From NCBI GenBank assembly GCA_001897525.1, contig MKTB01000008.1, forward strand, positions 148,496 to 212,495: a stretch of DNA of 64,000 nucleotides, given 5' to 3'. Made by a program: the position numbers and the translations under genes. The notes beneath the pieces are model-generated. The model searched no databases. It saw only the letters and a program-made list of their open reading frames with translations, and had not been told where the DNA came from. Source of the stretch: Bacteroidetes bacterium 43-16. GTDB lineage: Bacteria > Bacteroidota > Bacteroidia > Chitinophagales > Chitinophagaceae. This document shows, piece after piece, positions 43,987-52,364 of the stretch (the first letter of the stretch is position 1; each line of letters begins with the position of its first letter).

Positions 43987-44014
43987 AATAAGGTAGCATT
44001 GCTGCTACCTTATT
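43987..44014 (-). terminator. Terminator of the tRNA-Pro gene
   Basis: On the minus strand AATAAGGTAGCA, 4-base loop, TGCTACCTTATT then a run of T, 9 bases past the tRNA 3' end. Confidence 0.85.
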
Positions 44015-44022
44015 CACGCCAG

Positions 44023-44096
44023 TCGGGACGACTGGATTCGAACCAGCGACCCCTTGCACCCCATGCAAGTGCGCTACCGGGCTGCGCTACGTCCCG
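44023..44096 (-). tRNA. tRNA-Pro (anticodon GGG)
   Basis: The minus strand folds as a 74-base cloverleaf: acceptor CGGGACG/CGTCCCG with discriminator A, D arm GCGC...GCGC, anticodon stem CTTGC/GCAAG with loop ATGGGGT (anticodon GGG, reading CCC/CCU), and T arm GCTGG-TTCGAAT-CCAGT. CCA is not encoded. A terminator follows. Confidence 0.95.
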
Positions 44097-44182
44097 AATT
44101 TTCAAAGCGATAAACTTCCCAACTTTCGCTTCGAAAAGGAACGCAAATGTAATAAAAAGTTTTTAATTTCATCAAAACGAAT

Positions 44183-44190
44183 AATCTTTG
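44183..44190 (+). promoter_or_regulatory. Possible -7 element of the GT2-DUF2062 gene
   Basis: AATCTTTG (one mismatch to TAnnTTTG), ending 8 bases before the ATG at 44199. Confidence 0.3.
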
Positions 44191-44198
44191 CACCGCAA

Positions 44199-45389
44199 AT
44201 GAATATTCCTCATTCTATATCACAACAGTTTGATGCACTGCGTGTATGTGTGCTGGTGCCTACTTACAACAATCAGCAGACATTAGCCCAGGTCTTGAAG
44301 GATATAGAAAAATATACCCGGAATATCCTGGTAGTCAATGATGGCTCTACAGATCAGACCCCGGATATTTTAAAAGAGTTTCAACACTTACACATCGTTT
44401 CCTACGCTCAAAATCAGGGCAAGGGGCATGCCTTAAAAGTGGGCTTCCGTGAGGCTTATGCACTGGGCTATGAATATGCCATTACCATCGATAGCGACGG
44501 GCAGCACTATGCTTCCGATCTACCGGCCTTTATAGCCGCCATAGCGGAGCAGCCCGAAGCACTCATCATTGGTGCCAGAAACCTTAACCAGGAAAATGTC
44601 CCCGGCAAAAGCAGCTTCGGTAATAAATTCTCTAATTTCTGGTTTTGGGTAGAAACCGGCATTAAGCTACCCGATACACAGTCCGGCTACCGGGTTTATC
44701 CCCTGAAACATGCGGGCACCATGAAATATTTTACCCGTAAATACGAACTGGAGATCGAAGCCCCGGTAAGAATAGCCTGGCGCAATGTACCCGTTATCCA
44801 TATCCCGGTGCAGGTATATTATCCGCCGGCAGAGGAGCGCATATCACATTTCAGGCCGTTTAAGGACTTTACCAGGATCAGTATCCTGAATACCTTCCTG
44901 ACCTTTACGGCCTTGCTCTACATACACCCGAGAAACCTTATTAAAAAACTCTTCACCAAAGAAGGCTGGCGCGAAATCTACAGGGTAGCCTTGCAGCGCC
45001 CCGAAGAGTCCAATCCGCGCAAAGCTTCCAGCATAGCGTTTGGCATATTTATGGGCATTGTGCCCATCTGGGGATTCCAGCTACTGGTGGGTATCCCGGC
45101 TGCCATCGCTTTGCGCCTGAATAAAACACTTTTCCTTATAGCAGCCAATATCAGTGTATTTCCCCTGACCCCGATATGGTGGGGCCTGAGCCTCCTGTGT
45201 GGTAAATGGCTATTGGGCTATGATGACTGGCACCTGAACCCGAAGCTCATGAGCCTGGAAGAGTTCAAAGAAGCCGGTTTCTCCTTTTTTCTTGGTGGAA
45301 CGGTACTGGCGATTGCCCTGGGAATCATCAGCTACCTGCTCAGCATCCTGCTTTTAAACCGATACAGGAAGACCAATAACCAGGTATAG
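44199..45389 (+). CDS. Glycosyltransferase family 2 fused to DUF2062 membrane domain
   Basis: A 396-residue fusion. Residues 12-230 are a dolichyl-phosphate-mannose-synthase-like GT2 domain (VCVLVPTYNN, LVVNDGSTDQTPDIL, IDSDGQH for the DxD, SGYRVYPL). Residues about 255-390 form DUF2062, with three membrane segments and the loop GIFMGIVPIWGFQ. The protein probably transfers a sugar to a lipid carrier at the inner membrane. Single gene divergent from tRNA-Pro. Confidence 0.88.
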   Translation: MNIPHSISQQFDALRVCVLVPTYNNQQTLAQVLKDIEKYTRNILVVNDGSTDQTPDILKEFQHLHIVSYAQNQGKGHALKVGFREAYALGYEYAITIDSDGQHYASDLPAFIAAIAEQPEALIIGARNLNQENVPGKSSFGNKFSNFWFWVETGIKLPDTQSGYRVYPLKHAGTMKYFTRKYELEIEAPVRIAWRNVPVIHIPVQVYYPPAEERISHFRPFKDFTRISILNTFLTFTALLYIHPRNLIKKLFTKEGWREIYRVALQRPEESNPRKASSIAFGIFMGIVPIWGFQLLVGIPAAIALRLNKTLFLIAANISVFPLTPIWWGLSLLCGKWLLGYDDWHLNPKLMSLEEFKEAGFSFFLGGTVLAIALGIISYLLSILLLNRYRKTNNQV

Positions 45390-45410
45390 CCTTACAACGA
45401 ACGAATTCCT

Positions 45411-45418
45411 TATATTTG
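45411..45418 (+). promoter_or_regulatory. -7 element of gcvT
   Basis: Exact TATATTTG, 31 bases before the ATG at 45450. Confidence 0.45.
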
Positions 45419-45449
45419 CCAGAATTTTAAAACAAAATTCTTTTCCATA

Positions 45450-46538
45450 ATGAAAACAACTCCGTTTACAGAGAAGCACATCGCATTAGGTGCAAAGATG
45501 GCCGAATTTGCAGGCTACAACATGCCGATTTCTTATACAAGCATTAATGAAGAACATGCCACAGTGCGCAATAATGCCGGAGTATTTGATGTGAGTCACA
45601 TGGGTGAGTTTATGATTAGCGGTCCTAATGCATTGGAACTGATACAACGTATCTGTAGTAATGATGCTGCTAAACTTGAAGCCGGAAAAGCACAGTACAC
45701 CTGCTTCCCGAACGAAGACGGTGGAGTTGTGGATGACCTGATCGTTTATTGTTTCGAGCCGAACGAAAAATATTTATTAGTGGTAAACGCTGCTAATATT
45801 GAAAAAGACTGGAATTGGGTGGTGAAACACAATACCAATAATGCAGCTATAGAAAACATCTCTGACCAGGTAGCCCAGCTGGCGATCCAGGGACCAAAAG
45901 CTAATGAGATCATTCAAAGCTTAACAGATGTAGAATTAGCCAATCTTAAATATTACACCTTTACCGTAGGTACTTTTGCCGGTGTGCCCGATGTGATCAT
46001 CAGCGCTACAGGCTATACCGGTTCCGGTGGTGTGGAAATTTACATACAGGATACCCCTGAAAATGCCCGTAAAATATGGGATGCTATCTTTGAAGCAGGC
46101 GCTTCTAAAGGCCTGAAACCAATCGGCCTGGGCGCGCGCGATACCCTGAGATTAGAAAAAGGATATTGCCTCTACGGCCATGAGATCGACGACACCACTT
46201 CTCCTATTGAAGCAGGTCTGGGCTGGATCACCAAATTCACTAAAGATTTCATTGGTAAAGAGCACGCAGCTAAAGTGAAAGAAGAAGGCGCAAAACGTAA
46301 ACTGGTAGGGATAGAAATGGAAGAAAGAGGTATTCCGCGCCAGGGCTATGCACTGCTGGATGCAGCCGGAAACTCAATAGGCATCATCACTTCCGGTACC
46401 CAGTCTCCTACCTTGAACAAAGCCATCGGTATTGCCTACCTGAACAAAGAAAATGCTGTAGAAGGCGCTGAAGTTTTTGTTTCTGTAAGAGATAAATCCA
46501 TCAAGGCTAAGGTAGTAAAAATGCCTTTCGTCAATTGA
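45450..46538 (+). CDS. gcvT: Glycine cleavage system T protein (aminomethyltransferase)
   Basis: A 362-residue cytoplasmic enzyme that takes the aminomethyl group from the lipoyl H protein and gives methylene-THF and ammonia. Typical stretches: [20 protein letters not shown] at the start, [41 protein letters not shown] and the C-terminal barrel with FIGKEH and [18 protein letters not shown]. Full length. gcvH and gcvP are not in the window, as is common in Bacteroidota. Confidence 0.96.
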   Translation: MKTTPFTEKHIALGAKMAEFAGYNMPISYTSINEEHATVRNNAGVFDVSHMGEFMISGPNALELIQRICSNDAAKLEAGKAQYTCFPNEDGGVVDDLIVYCFEPNEKYLLVVNAANIEKDWNWVVKHNTNNAAIENISDQVAQLAIQGPKANEIIQSLTDVELANLKYYTFTVGTFAGVPDVIISATGYTGSGGVEIYIQDTPENARKIWDAIFEAGASKGLKPIGLGARDTLRLEKGYCLYGHEIDDTTSPIEAGLGWITKFTKDFIGKEHAAKVKEEGAKRKLVGIEMEERGIPRQGYALLDAAGNSIGIITSGTQSPTLNKAIGIAYLNKENAVEGAEVFVSVRDKSIKAKVVKMPFVN

Positions 46539-46592
46539 TTGTATAATTTTTATAAATATTCCTAAAAAAGAAGATTTATAATTATTATGCTT

Positions 46593-46600
46593 TATGTTTG
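46593..46600 (+). promoter_or_regulatory. -7 element of the cold-shock gene
   Basis: Exact TATGTTTG, 30 bases before the GTG at 46631, preceded by an AT-rich stretch. Confidence 0.5.
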
Positions 46601-46630
46601 CAATATCATTATCAATTAAAATTTATTAAA

Positions 46631-46837
46631 GTGGAAAACCAAAAGTTACAAGGAACTGTAAAGTTCTTTAACCCCGAAAAAGGCTTCGGATTTATTAAAG
46701 CCCAAAACAGCAGCGAGGATGTATTTGTTCACGTAAGTGGATTGATTGACGAAGTTAAGGAGAACGATGTAGTTGAGTATGAGATCCAACAAGGTCGTAA
46801 AGGTATCAATGCAATAAATGTAAAACTAGTACGTTAA
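46631..46837 (+). CDS. Cold-shock domain protein (CspA family)
   Basis: A 68-residue single OB-fold RNA/ssDNA-binding protein: LQGTVKFFNPEKGFGFI with RNP1 KGFGFI, and RNP2 VFVHVS. It starts with GTG at 46631 (reads MENQKLQGTVKFF); the open frame further upstream lies over the -7 element and is not coding. It acts as an RNA chaperone. Single gene with its own terminator. Confidence 0.93.
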   Translation: MENQKLQGTVKFFNPEKGFGFIKAQNSSEDVFVHVSGLIDEVKENDVVEYEIQQGRKGINAINVKLVR

Positions 46838-46853
46838 TTATATTTTTTACCTG

Positions 46854-46886
46854 AAAAAGCCATTTCACAAGCTGAAATGGCTTTTT
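46854..46886 (+). terminator. Rho-independent terminator
   Basis: AAAAAGCCATTTCA, 5-base loop, TGAAATGGCTTTTT with a long T run, 17 bases after the cold-shock gene stop. Confidence 0.9.
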
Positions 46887-46925
46887 TTGTTTTCCACAGC
46901 AGGAGCATTTCCCCACCGCATCATG

Positions 46926-46933
46926 TATCTTTG
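46926..46933 (+). promoter_or_regulatory. -7 element of pcm
   Basis: Exact TATCTTTG, ending only 4 bases before the ATG at 46938, so the mRNA would be leaderless or nearly so. Confidence 0.4.
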
Positions 46934-46937
46934 CCCT

Positions 46938-47591
46938 ATGCAAGAACCCTTACTAGATACATATTTACACAAAGGATTAAGACAAAAACTCGTTGACGAA
47001 TTAAGAACATTAGGCATTAGTAATGAGACTGTATTGAATGCTATCAATACAGTGCCCCGGCATTTCTTCCTGGATACTGCGCTGGAGCGGCTGGCCTACG
47101 AGAACCGCGCTTTCCCGATCGCTGCCGGGCAGACCATCTCCCATCCCTATACCGTAGCCTTGCAATCCCAGTTATTAGCCATAAAGCCTTACGAAAAAGT
47201 GCTGGAGGTGGGCACCGGCAGTGGTTACCAGGCCGCAGTACTCGCCGTGCTGGGTGCTAAGGTTTTTTCTATAGAGCGCCAGCATGAACTCTATAAACAA
47301 ATGAATAATTTTGCCTATTTAAAGACCCTGAATGGCATTAAAAGGTTTTACGGAGACGGTTTTGAGGGCTTGCCTTCCTTTGCTCCTTTTGATAAAGTGA
47401 TCGTTACCGCAGCAGCGCCCTATGTGCCCGAAAAATTAATTCAGCAACTGAAGCCTGGTGGTATCATGATCATTCCTGTGGGCGATGAAGAGCAGCAAAT
47501 GAAGAAGATCATTAAGACAGAAAACGGCTATACCGAAGAGATCGTAGGCAAGGCCCATTTTGTGCCTATGCTTACCGGCAAACAGCGCTGA
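46938..47591 (+). CDS. pcm: Protein-L-isoaspartate O-methyltransferase
   Basis: A 217-residue SAM-dependent repair enzyme that methylates isoaspartyl residues in aged proteins. Family stretches: LVDELRTLGISNETVLNAI, VPRHFFLD, GQTISHPYTVALQ, motif I VLEVGTGSGYQAAVLA and GDGFEGLPSFAPFDKVIVTAA. ATG at 46938 is preferred; the frame is open 17 codons upstream, but that part spans the previous terminator and the -7 element. Confidence 0.93.
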   Translation: MQEPLLDTYLHKGLRQKLVDELRTLGISNETVLNAINTVPRHFFLDTALERLAYENRAFPIAAGQTISHPYTVALQSQLLAIKPYEKVLEVGTGSGYQAAVLAVLGAKVFSIERQHELYKQMNNFAYLKTLNGIKRFYGDGFEGLPSFAPFDKVIVTAAAPYVPEKLIQQLKPGGIMIIPVGDEEQQMKKIIKTENGYTEEIVGKAHFVPMLTGKQR

Positions 47592-47705
47592 TCCACTTAG
47601 CTTAATATAAACTGAATATTAATAAATCATTAAGTTTCTGTTATTGATTATTTATTTATGCCTCCCGCAATTAATTTCGCATCCAAATTCAACTGACATA
47701 AAGTT

Positions 47706-48938
47706 TTGAAAAGAAATCTGCTACCCATCTCATTGTCTTTATTTGCCTTTACGGCAGATGCCCAGGAAAAAGACACCCTGACCAACAGAGACCTGGAGCA
47801 AAGGATCTATTCTTTGCCCTATTACAGTTATGGTAAAGGTTTAGGCTTTACCTCCCCCGACAGTGTTTACCAGATGAATATCAGGTTCCGTATTCAATCC
47901 CGCGGCACTTTTAACCAGGAAGAAGGGAAGGATGGCGTAATAGACGGAGGGGTAAGGAGAACCCGTTTGCGTTTTGATGGCTATGTAGGTAATCCGAGGT
48001 TTACTTATGCCTTGCAATTGAGCTTTGCCCCGGGAGACCTGGGCGGAGCAGTGGAAGATGGCGAAAACCTGCAGGTGATCCGCGATGCCGTAATGTTTTA
48101 CAGTATCAATAAACACTGGTCAGTAGGCTTCGGGCAGACCAAACTGCCGGGCAACCGCCAGCGTGTCAACTCCTCAGGCGCTTTGCAATTGACCGATCGC
48201 ACCATCAACAACGCTACCTTTAATATCGACCGTGACTTTGGGGTACAGGTCAACTATATCAACCAGCGCAGGAACCGCTTTTCCTATAATTTCAAAGGTG
48301 CTATCTCCCAGGGAGAAGGCCGTAATTTTACGAAAAACGATGATATGAATCTTGCCTATACCGGTAAGGTGGAACTTTATCCCTTTGGTTCTTTTAAGAA
48401 AAACGGGGAGTATTTTGAAGGGGATATATTAAGAGAAGAAAACCCGAAATTAATGCTGTCAGCAGCCTACCAGTTCAACAATAAGGCCAAAAGAAATGCA
48501 GCCCAGCTAGGCGAATACCTCTACCAGAAAAAGGATATCTACACCTTGCTGGCCGATGCGATGTTTAAATACCGCGGCTTTTCCGCCTTTGCGGCCTATA
48601 TGAACCGTTCTGCAGAGGACAATAACCCCATAGCCGTTGATCCCGATGATCCTACCCGGATCAATTACGTGGTGGCAGGGCAGGGCTTCGATATCCAGAG
48701 CTCCTATATGTTCCTGAAGGGCTACGAGATCATCGGCAGGTATTCCTGGCAGGAAATGAACCAGCAGATCAGACAATACCGCCCGGATGCGCAGCAAATG
48801 ACCATAGGCCTTACCCGTTACATCTGGGAACATGCCTTTAAGATCCAGGGAGAGCTTACTTATAACAAGCAAGACTATTTCAATAATACCACCAGGAATT
48901 CCTGGTACGGAAGATTCCAGATCGAGATCGGGATATAA
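47706..48938 (+). CDS. Phosphate-selective-type porin (OprO/OprP family)
   Basis: A 410-residue outer-membrane barrel with a signal peptide (1-19, ADAQ). Family features: MNIRFRIQSRGTFNQ, RRTRLRFDGYV, FGQTKLPGNRQR, FNIDRDFGVQVNY and the final aromatic strand WYGRFQIEIGI. The start codon is TTG; no ATG or GTG in frame would leave the signal peptide intact. A -7-like TAATTTCG lies at 47672-47679. The solute (phosphate, polyphosphate or other) is not determined. Confidence 0.88.
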   Translation: MKRNLLPISLSLFAFTADAQEKDTLTNRDLEQRIYSLPYYSYGKGLGFTSPDSVYQMNIRFRIQSRGTFNQEEGKDGVIDGGVRRTRLRFDGYVGNPRFTYALQLSFAPGDLGGAVEDGENLQVIRDAVMFYSINKHWSVGFGQTKLPGNRQRVNSSGALQLTDRTINNATFNIDRDFGVQVNYINQRRNRFSYNFKGAISQGEGRNFTKNDDMNLAYTGKVELYPFGSFKKNGEYFEGDILREENPKLMLSAAYQFNNKAKRNAAQLGEYLYQKKDIYTLLADAMFKYRGFSAFAAYMNRSAEDNNPIAVDPDDPTRINYVVAGQGFDIQSSYMFLKGYEIIGRYSWQEMNQQIRQYRPDAQQMTIGLTRYIWEHAFKIQGELTYNKQDYFNNTTRNSWYGRFQIEIGI

Positions 48939-48943
48939 GAATA

Positions 48944-48983
48944 AAAAGGAGAAGCGCTTCATCACTGAAGCGCTTCTCCTTTT
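48944..48983. terminator. Bidirectional terminator between convergent genes
   Basis: Perfect 18-base arms AAAAGGAGAAGCGCTTCA/TGAAGCGCTTCTCCTTTT with a 4-base loop, between the porin and CoA-transferase genes. Confidence 0.9.
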
Positions 48984-49007
48984 ATAAGCTTATTGTATAT
49001 TTTACAA

Positions 49008-49706
49008 TTATTTCGCTACCGTTCTTTGCTCGATACGTTTCTCATAATCTTTACCCTGGAAGATGCGGTGCACATAAATGCCCGGAACATGGATAAAGTT
49101 AGGGTCCAGCGTACCTGCAGGCACCAGTTCTTCCACCTCTACAATAGTCACCTTACCGGCCATAGCCATGATCTCATTGAAGTTGCGGGCTGTTTTATTG
49201 AAAATGATGTTACCGGCAGTATCACCTTTCCATGCCTTAACAATGGCATAGTCCGCGTTAAAGGCCATCTCCATCAGACAATCTTTACCATCGAAATTAC
49301 GCATTTCTTTACCTTCAGCAATCTCTGTACCTACACCTGCAGGTGTAAAGATCGCAGGCATACCATAAGCCGCAGCCAGGCATCTTGTTGCTAAAGTTCC
49401 CTGCGGAATTAATTCAACTTCTAACTCCCCGCTCAGTAACTGGCGTTCAAACTCTGCGTTCTCACCCACATAGCTGGAGATCATTTTCTTCACCTGCTTG
49501 GTTTGCAGCATTAAGCCAATACCGAAATCATCCACCCCGGCATTGTTAGAGATGCAGGTCAGGTCTTTCACGCCCTTGCTGATCAGGGCACTGATGCAGT
49601 TTTCAGGCAAGCCGCATAAACCGAAGCCTCCCAGCATTAATACGGCACCGTCTTGAATGTCTTTAACGGCTTCTTCCGCGTTCGCAACAACTTTATTAAA
49701 ACCCAT
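49008..49706 (-). CDS. scoA: 3-oxoacid (succinyl) CoA-transferase subunit A
   Basis: A 232-residue family I CoA-transferase alpha chain: AVLMLGGFGLCGLPENCI at 21-38, GMPAIFTPAGVGTEIAEGKE and DYAIVKAWKGDTAGN. Together with a beta subunit, which carries the catalytic glutamate, it moves CoA between succinate and acetoacetate. The beta gene, usually directly downstream, is absent: downstream lies a terminator and the porin gene. It is presumably encoded elsewhere. Confidence 0.93.
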   Translation of the reverse strand: MGFNKVVANAEEAVKDIQDGAVLMLGGFGLCGLPENCISALISKGVKDLTCISNNAGVDDFGIGLMLQTKQVKKMISSYVGENAEFERQLLSGELEVELIPQGTLATRCLAAAYGMPAIFTPAGVGTEIAEGKEMRNFDGKDCLMEMAFNADYAIVKAWKGDTAGNIIFNKTARNFNEIMAMAGKVTIVEVEELVPAGTLDPNFIHVPGIYVHRIFQGKDYEKRIEQRTVAK

Positions 49707-49727
49707 TAGTTTCTTTATTTACGGCCT

Positions 49728-49735
49728 CAAAAATA
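49728..49735 (-). promoter_or_regulatory. -7 element of the CoA-transferase gene
   Basis: Minus strand TATTTTTG, exact TAnnTTTG, 21 bases before the ATG at 49706. Confidence 0.5.
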
Positions 49736-49763
49736 ATGTTTAAATAGCGCTTAAAAAAATCTT

Positions 49764-50174
49764 TTATTTACAATCACAATCATGCTCGCGCTCCAGGTCG
49801 ATGCAGGTAATTACCTTGATCTGGCGGGCACAGACGGCGAAAACAATTCTTAATAATTGACCGTCTTTCACCCGGTCTTCTATCGCATAAGTAGGGCAGG
49901 GACGGTCCTGCTGATCTGACTTTTGCGCATTGACTACTCCCTCTGCAAGCACCTCGCGGATCTCAGCTTCGGTAATACCTCTGCAGGCCATCCGGCACGC
50001 TGCATGACGGGTAAAAGTCAAAGCCGCATTGGCTGGAATGACTTTTTGTTGTGCTCCTGCAGGCAGCGGCACAGGCATACGCATATGCACCCGGGACAGC
50101 AGCCCTACGATAAGCAGCAATACAATCACAATAATACCGATCGCCTTATAAGGTACTTTTAATGGCTTGCTCAC
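49764..50174 (-). CDS. Membrane-anchored DUF4258 protein
   Basis: A 136-residue protein with one N-terminal membrane segment (about 11-28) and a DUF4258 domain after residue 50: FTRHAACRMACRGITEAEI, then LLRIVFAVCARQIKVIT. It ends in a Cys/Asp/His-rich tail (LEREHDCDCK) and contains about seven cysteines, more than usual. DUF4258 has a fold related to small RNase toxins, but most members have no known activity and the membrane anchor argues against a free toxin. It follows the DUF4359-like gene by 9 bases. Confidence 0.75.
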   Translation of the reverse strand: MSKPLKVPYKAIGIIVIVLLLIVGLLSRVHMRMPVPLPAGAQQKVIPANAALTFTRHAACRMACRGITEAEIREVLAEGVVNAQKSDQQDRPCPTYAIEDRVKDGQLLRIVFAVCARQIKVITCIDLEREHDCDCK

Positions 50175-50183
50175 TAAATAAAA

Positions 50184-50564
50184 CTATAGGTATTTGCTAA
50201 TGTTTTCTTTTACTTTTTCCTTTAACTGCGGAGCGATAAAGACCTTGCCGAAAACACCAAGCCCTACGGTATAGCTACCGGTGCCCAGGTCAATCTTGGT
50301 CAGGGAAAACACCTTGTAGTCCTCAACCACCACCGCCTGCTCCAGGAAAGGTAATACCATAGATTGGATGCTTTCATCATTCACATTGCCCAGCATTTTA
50401 GATAAATTAGCATTAGACTGCATCAGCTGCTCTTTCTGCTCCTTCAATATACCATCTATTTCATGATAAACAGCTTTTCGGTGCTGCTCTGGCTTTGGGT
50501 TCGTTACATACATCACTATACCGGTCAGTATAAAAATGATGAGGAACAGGTATCTCTTTTTCAT
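50184..50564 (-). CDS. Small membrane-anchored protein, DUF4359-like
   Basis: A 126-residue protein with an N-terminal membrane segment (about 5-20) directly followed by VTNPKPEQHRKAVY, the pattern typical of DUF4359. A helical stretch and two beta strands (VVVEDYKVFSLTKID, SYTVGLGVFGKVF) follow. Family assignment is from memory of this pattern. Function unknown. First gene of a two-gene unit with the DUF4258 protein. Confidence 0.6.
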   Translation of the reverse strand: MKKRYLFLIIFILTGIVMYVTNPKPEQHRKAVYHEIDGILKEQKEQLMQSNANLSKMLGNVNDESIQSMVLPFLEQAVVVEDYKVFSLTKIDLGTGSYTVGLGVFGKVFIAPQLKEKVKENISKYL

Positions 50565-50583
50565 TGTTATCTAGTTGAAGGAG

Positions 50584-50591
50584 CAAAAATA
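50584..50591 (-). promoter_or_regulatory. -7 element of the DUF4359/DUF4258 operon
   Basis: Minus strand TATTTTTG, exact TAnnTTTG, 19 bases before the ATG at 50564. Confidence 0.45.
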
Positions 50592-50625
50592 TTGTATTTA
50601 ATGGTCGAAAGAGACTTATGTGTTT

Positions 50626-50633
50626 TAAATTTG
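50626..50633 (+). promoter_or_regulatory. -7 element of the DUF4421 gene
   Basis: Exact TAAATTTG ending 5 bases before the ATG at 50639; predicts a leaderless or nearly leaderless mRNA. Confidence 0.4.
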
Positions 50634-50638
50634 CTATA

Positions 50639-51760
50639 ATGAGACCTTCAAAATACGGCGCATTTTGCCATATCCTATTGATTATCACAATAATTATTGC
50701 AAAAACAACTACCGTTTCTGCACAGGTTATTGATTCTTTTGATGAAAAAGGCATTTCCATACTCAGCGATTTCAAGTTTGATTCCGCTATGGTGAGTTCT
50801 TATGAACATCTTTTCGGCCTTGAATTATATGTGCAGAACAAAGACCTGAAGATCAGGCATGCTACAGCCCTGAGCAATGGGCATACCTATGACTATATGC
50901 CCAATTCCAATATGTCGGTAGGGCTGGGCTTTACTTACCGCTACCTGGCCTTAAGTGCAGCCGTAAATGTATTGCCCTTGAATAACAATAAGGAACTTAA
51001 AACCCGCTCACTGGATTTCCAGTCGCAACTTGCCGGTTATCGTACCCTTTCTTTTATTAATGCACAGCTTTATAAAGGCTTCTCCGGGGATTTTAACAAA
51101 GAATACAACAATGCAGGCTACCAGGTCACCCGCCCGGACATTGGCTTTACCTTGCTCGGCCTCAATAATATGTATGCGCTCAACAAACGCTATTCTTTCC
51201 GGGGGAGTGTATTGCGCTTCCAGCGCATGAAATATGCTGTAGGAACGCCGATCCTGGCTTTCGATGCCAACTATTGGGTGAAAAGCGGGGACAGTGCCTT
51301 TATTGCTTCCGGCGTGGACCTCAATCATTTTGCGGCCAATATGGAACGTATGCGTATCTGGAATTTTGCACTCGGTGGTGGCTATGCCTATACCTGGGTG
51401 CTGAACAAGCGCTGGTTATTTGCCGGGATAGCAACCGTAAAAGTGCCCGTCAACTTTGTAAAAGAGCGATTGGACGAACAATTTACACCACGGGAAAATA
51501 CCTGGATCGGCTCAGGACTTAATGCCAGCCTGTGGTTGCGCGCTTCCTACGAGCGCGAAGACTGGAGCATTTCTGCACACTATATTCACAGCAAGATGCT
51601 GGTAGGCAAGCAGGTATTCAGCAATGAAGTTTCCGGCAACTATGGTATGGCCAGGCTCATGTTCAGCAAGCGTATAGGGATGACCAGGAAGTTTAAGCAA
51701 GCAGTAAAACCTGTTGATGCGATCTTAGACGTGCCGTTTAAAATTTTAGGGATAAAATAA
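50639..51760 (+). CDS. DUF4421 outer-membrane protein
   Basis: A 373-residue protein with a signal peptide (about 1-29, VSAQ) and DUF4421 features: [50 protein letters not shown], and a beta-barrel-like rest with alternating aromatic strands. The family is confined largely to Bacteroidota and has no known role. ATG at 50639 is used; the alternative 7 codons upstream lies over the -7 element. rnhB follows after a single base. Confidence 0.8.
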   Translation: MRPSKYGAFCHILLIITIIIAKTTTVSAQVIDSFDEKGISILSDFKFDSAMVSSYEHLFGLELYVQNKDLKIRHATALSNGHTYDYMPNSNMSVGLGFTYRYLALSAAVNVLPLNNNKELKTRSLDFQSQLAGYRTLSFINAQLYKGFSGDFNKEYNNAGYQVTRPDIGFTLLGLNNMYALNKRYSFRGSVLRFQRMKYAVGTPILAFDANYWVKSGDSAFIASGVDLNHFAANMERMRIWNFALGGGYAYTWVLNKRWLFAGIATVKVPVNFVKERLDEQFTPRENTWIGSGLNASLWLRASYEREDWSISAHYIHSKMLVGKQVFSNEVSGNYGMARLMFSKRIGMTRKFKQAVKPVDAILDVPFKILGIK

Positions 51761-51761
51761 T

Positions 51762-52364
51762 ATGTTGCAAAGCGCCTTTACACCTGATTTGACAGAAGCC
51801 GGCCTGGATGAGGCAGGCAGGGGATGTATTGCCGGGCCCGTAGTAGCTGCGGCGGTGATCTTGCCTAAAGATTTTTTTCATCCTTTACTGAACGATAGCA
51901 AGCAGCTGACCGAAAAAGACCGGATACTGCTAAGACCAGTCATTGAATCTGCTGCACTGGCTTATTCGGTTACCTTTATCGATAACCATATTATTGATGA
52001 AATAAATATTCTGAAAGCCTCTTTCAGAGCCATGCATGAATGTGTGGATAAGCTGCCCCTCAAGCCGGAACTGCTCCTCATCGACGGGAATCGCTTTCCT
52101 GCCTATTTCGGGATCGCCCACCAGTGTATCGTTAAAGGAGACAGCAAGTTTGCCAGCATTGCCGCTGCCAGCATCCTGGCAAAGACTTACCGGGATGATT
52201 ATATGATGCAGATAGCCGCAGACTTTCCCGAATATGACTGGACGACCAATAAAGGATATCCTACACCGGCACATAAATTGATCACCATGAGCAAGGGACA
52301 CACCCCTTTTCACAGGATCACCTTCAAAATAAAAGAACCGAAATTAAGAACCCCTAAAGTTTAG
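51762..52364 (+). CDS. rnhB: Ribonuclease HII
   Basis: A 200-residue endonuclease that removes ribonucleotides and RNA from RNA:DNA hybrids. Catalytic acids D16 and E17 (GLDEAGRG), D108 (LLIDGN) and D127 ([17 protein letters not shown]) are all present. It begins one base after the DUF4421 gene, so they share a transcript. Its 3' end overlaps the end of the convergent BatA-like gene by 11 bases. Confidence 0.95.
   Translation: MLQSAFTPDLTEAGLDEAGRGCIAGPVVAAAVILPKDFFHPLLNDSKQLTEKDRILLRPVIESAALAYSVTFIDNHIIDEINILKASFRAMHECVDKLPLKPELLLIDGNRFPAYFGIAHQCIVKGDSKFASIAAASILAKTYRDDYMMQIAADFPEYDWTTNKGYPTPAHKLITMSKGHTPFHRITFKIKEPKLRTPKV

Larger units (their letters stand above)
43514..44022. other. Intergenic region with decayed REP units
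   Basis: About 500 bases without a credible gene. 43514-43777 shows nothing I can name. The REP units at 43778-43836 and the tRNA terminator at 43987-44014 are listed separately. From 43846 a stretch GCTGTTCCGGATATGC...AGAGGGATAAGG looks like a badly worn module A. Confidence 0.6.

Noticed and set aside
43924-44166. Open frame of 80 codons on the plus strand
   Set aside because: It runs straight through the antisense of tRNA-Pro and its terminator; the structured RNA explains the sequence.
49764-50174. DUF4258 protein as the toxin of a toxin-antitoxin pair
   Set aside because: It has a membrane anchor and its partner is also membrane-anchored, with no DNA-binding antitoxin beside it.
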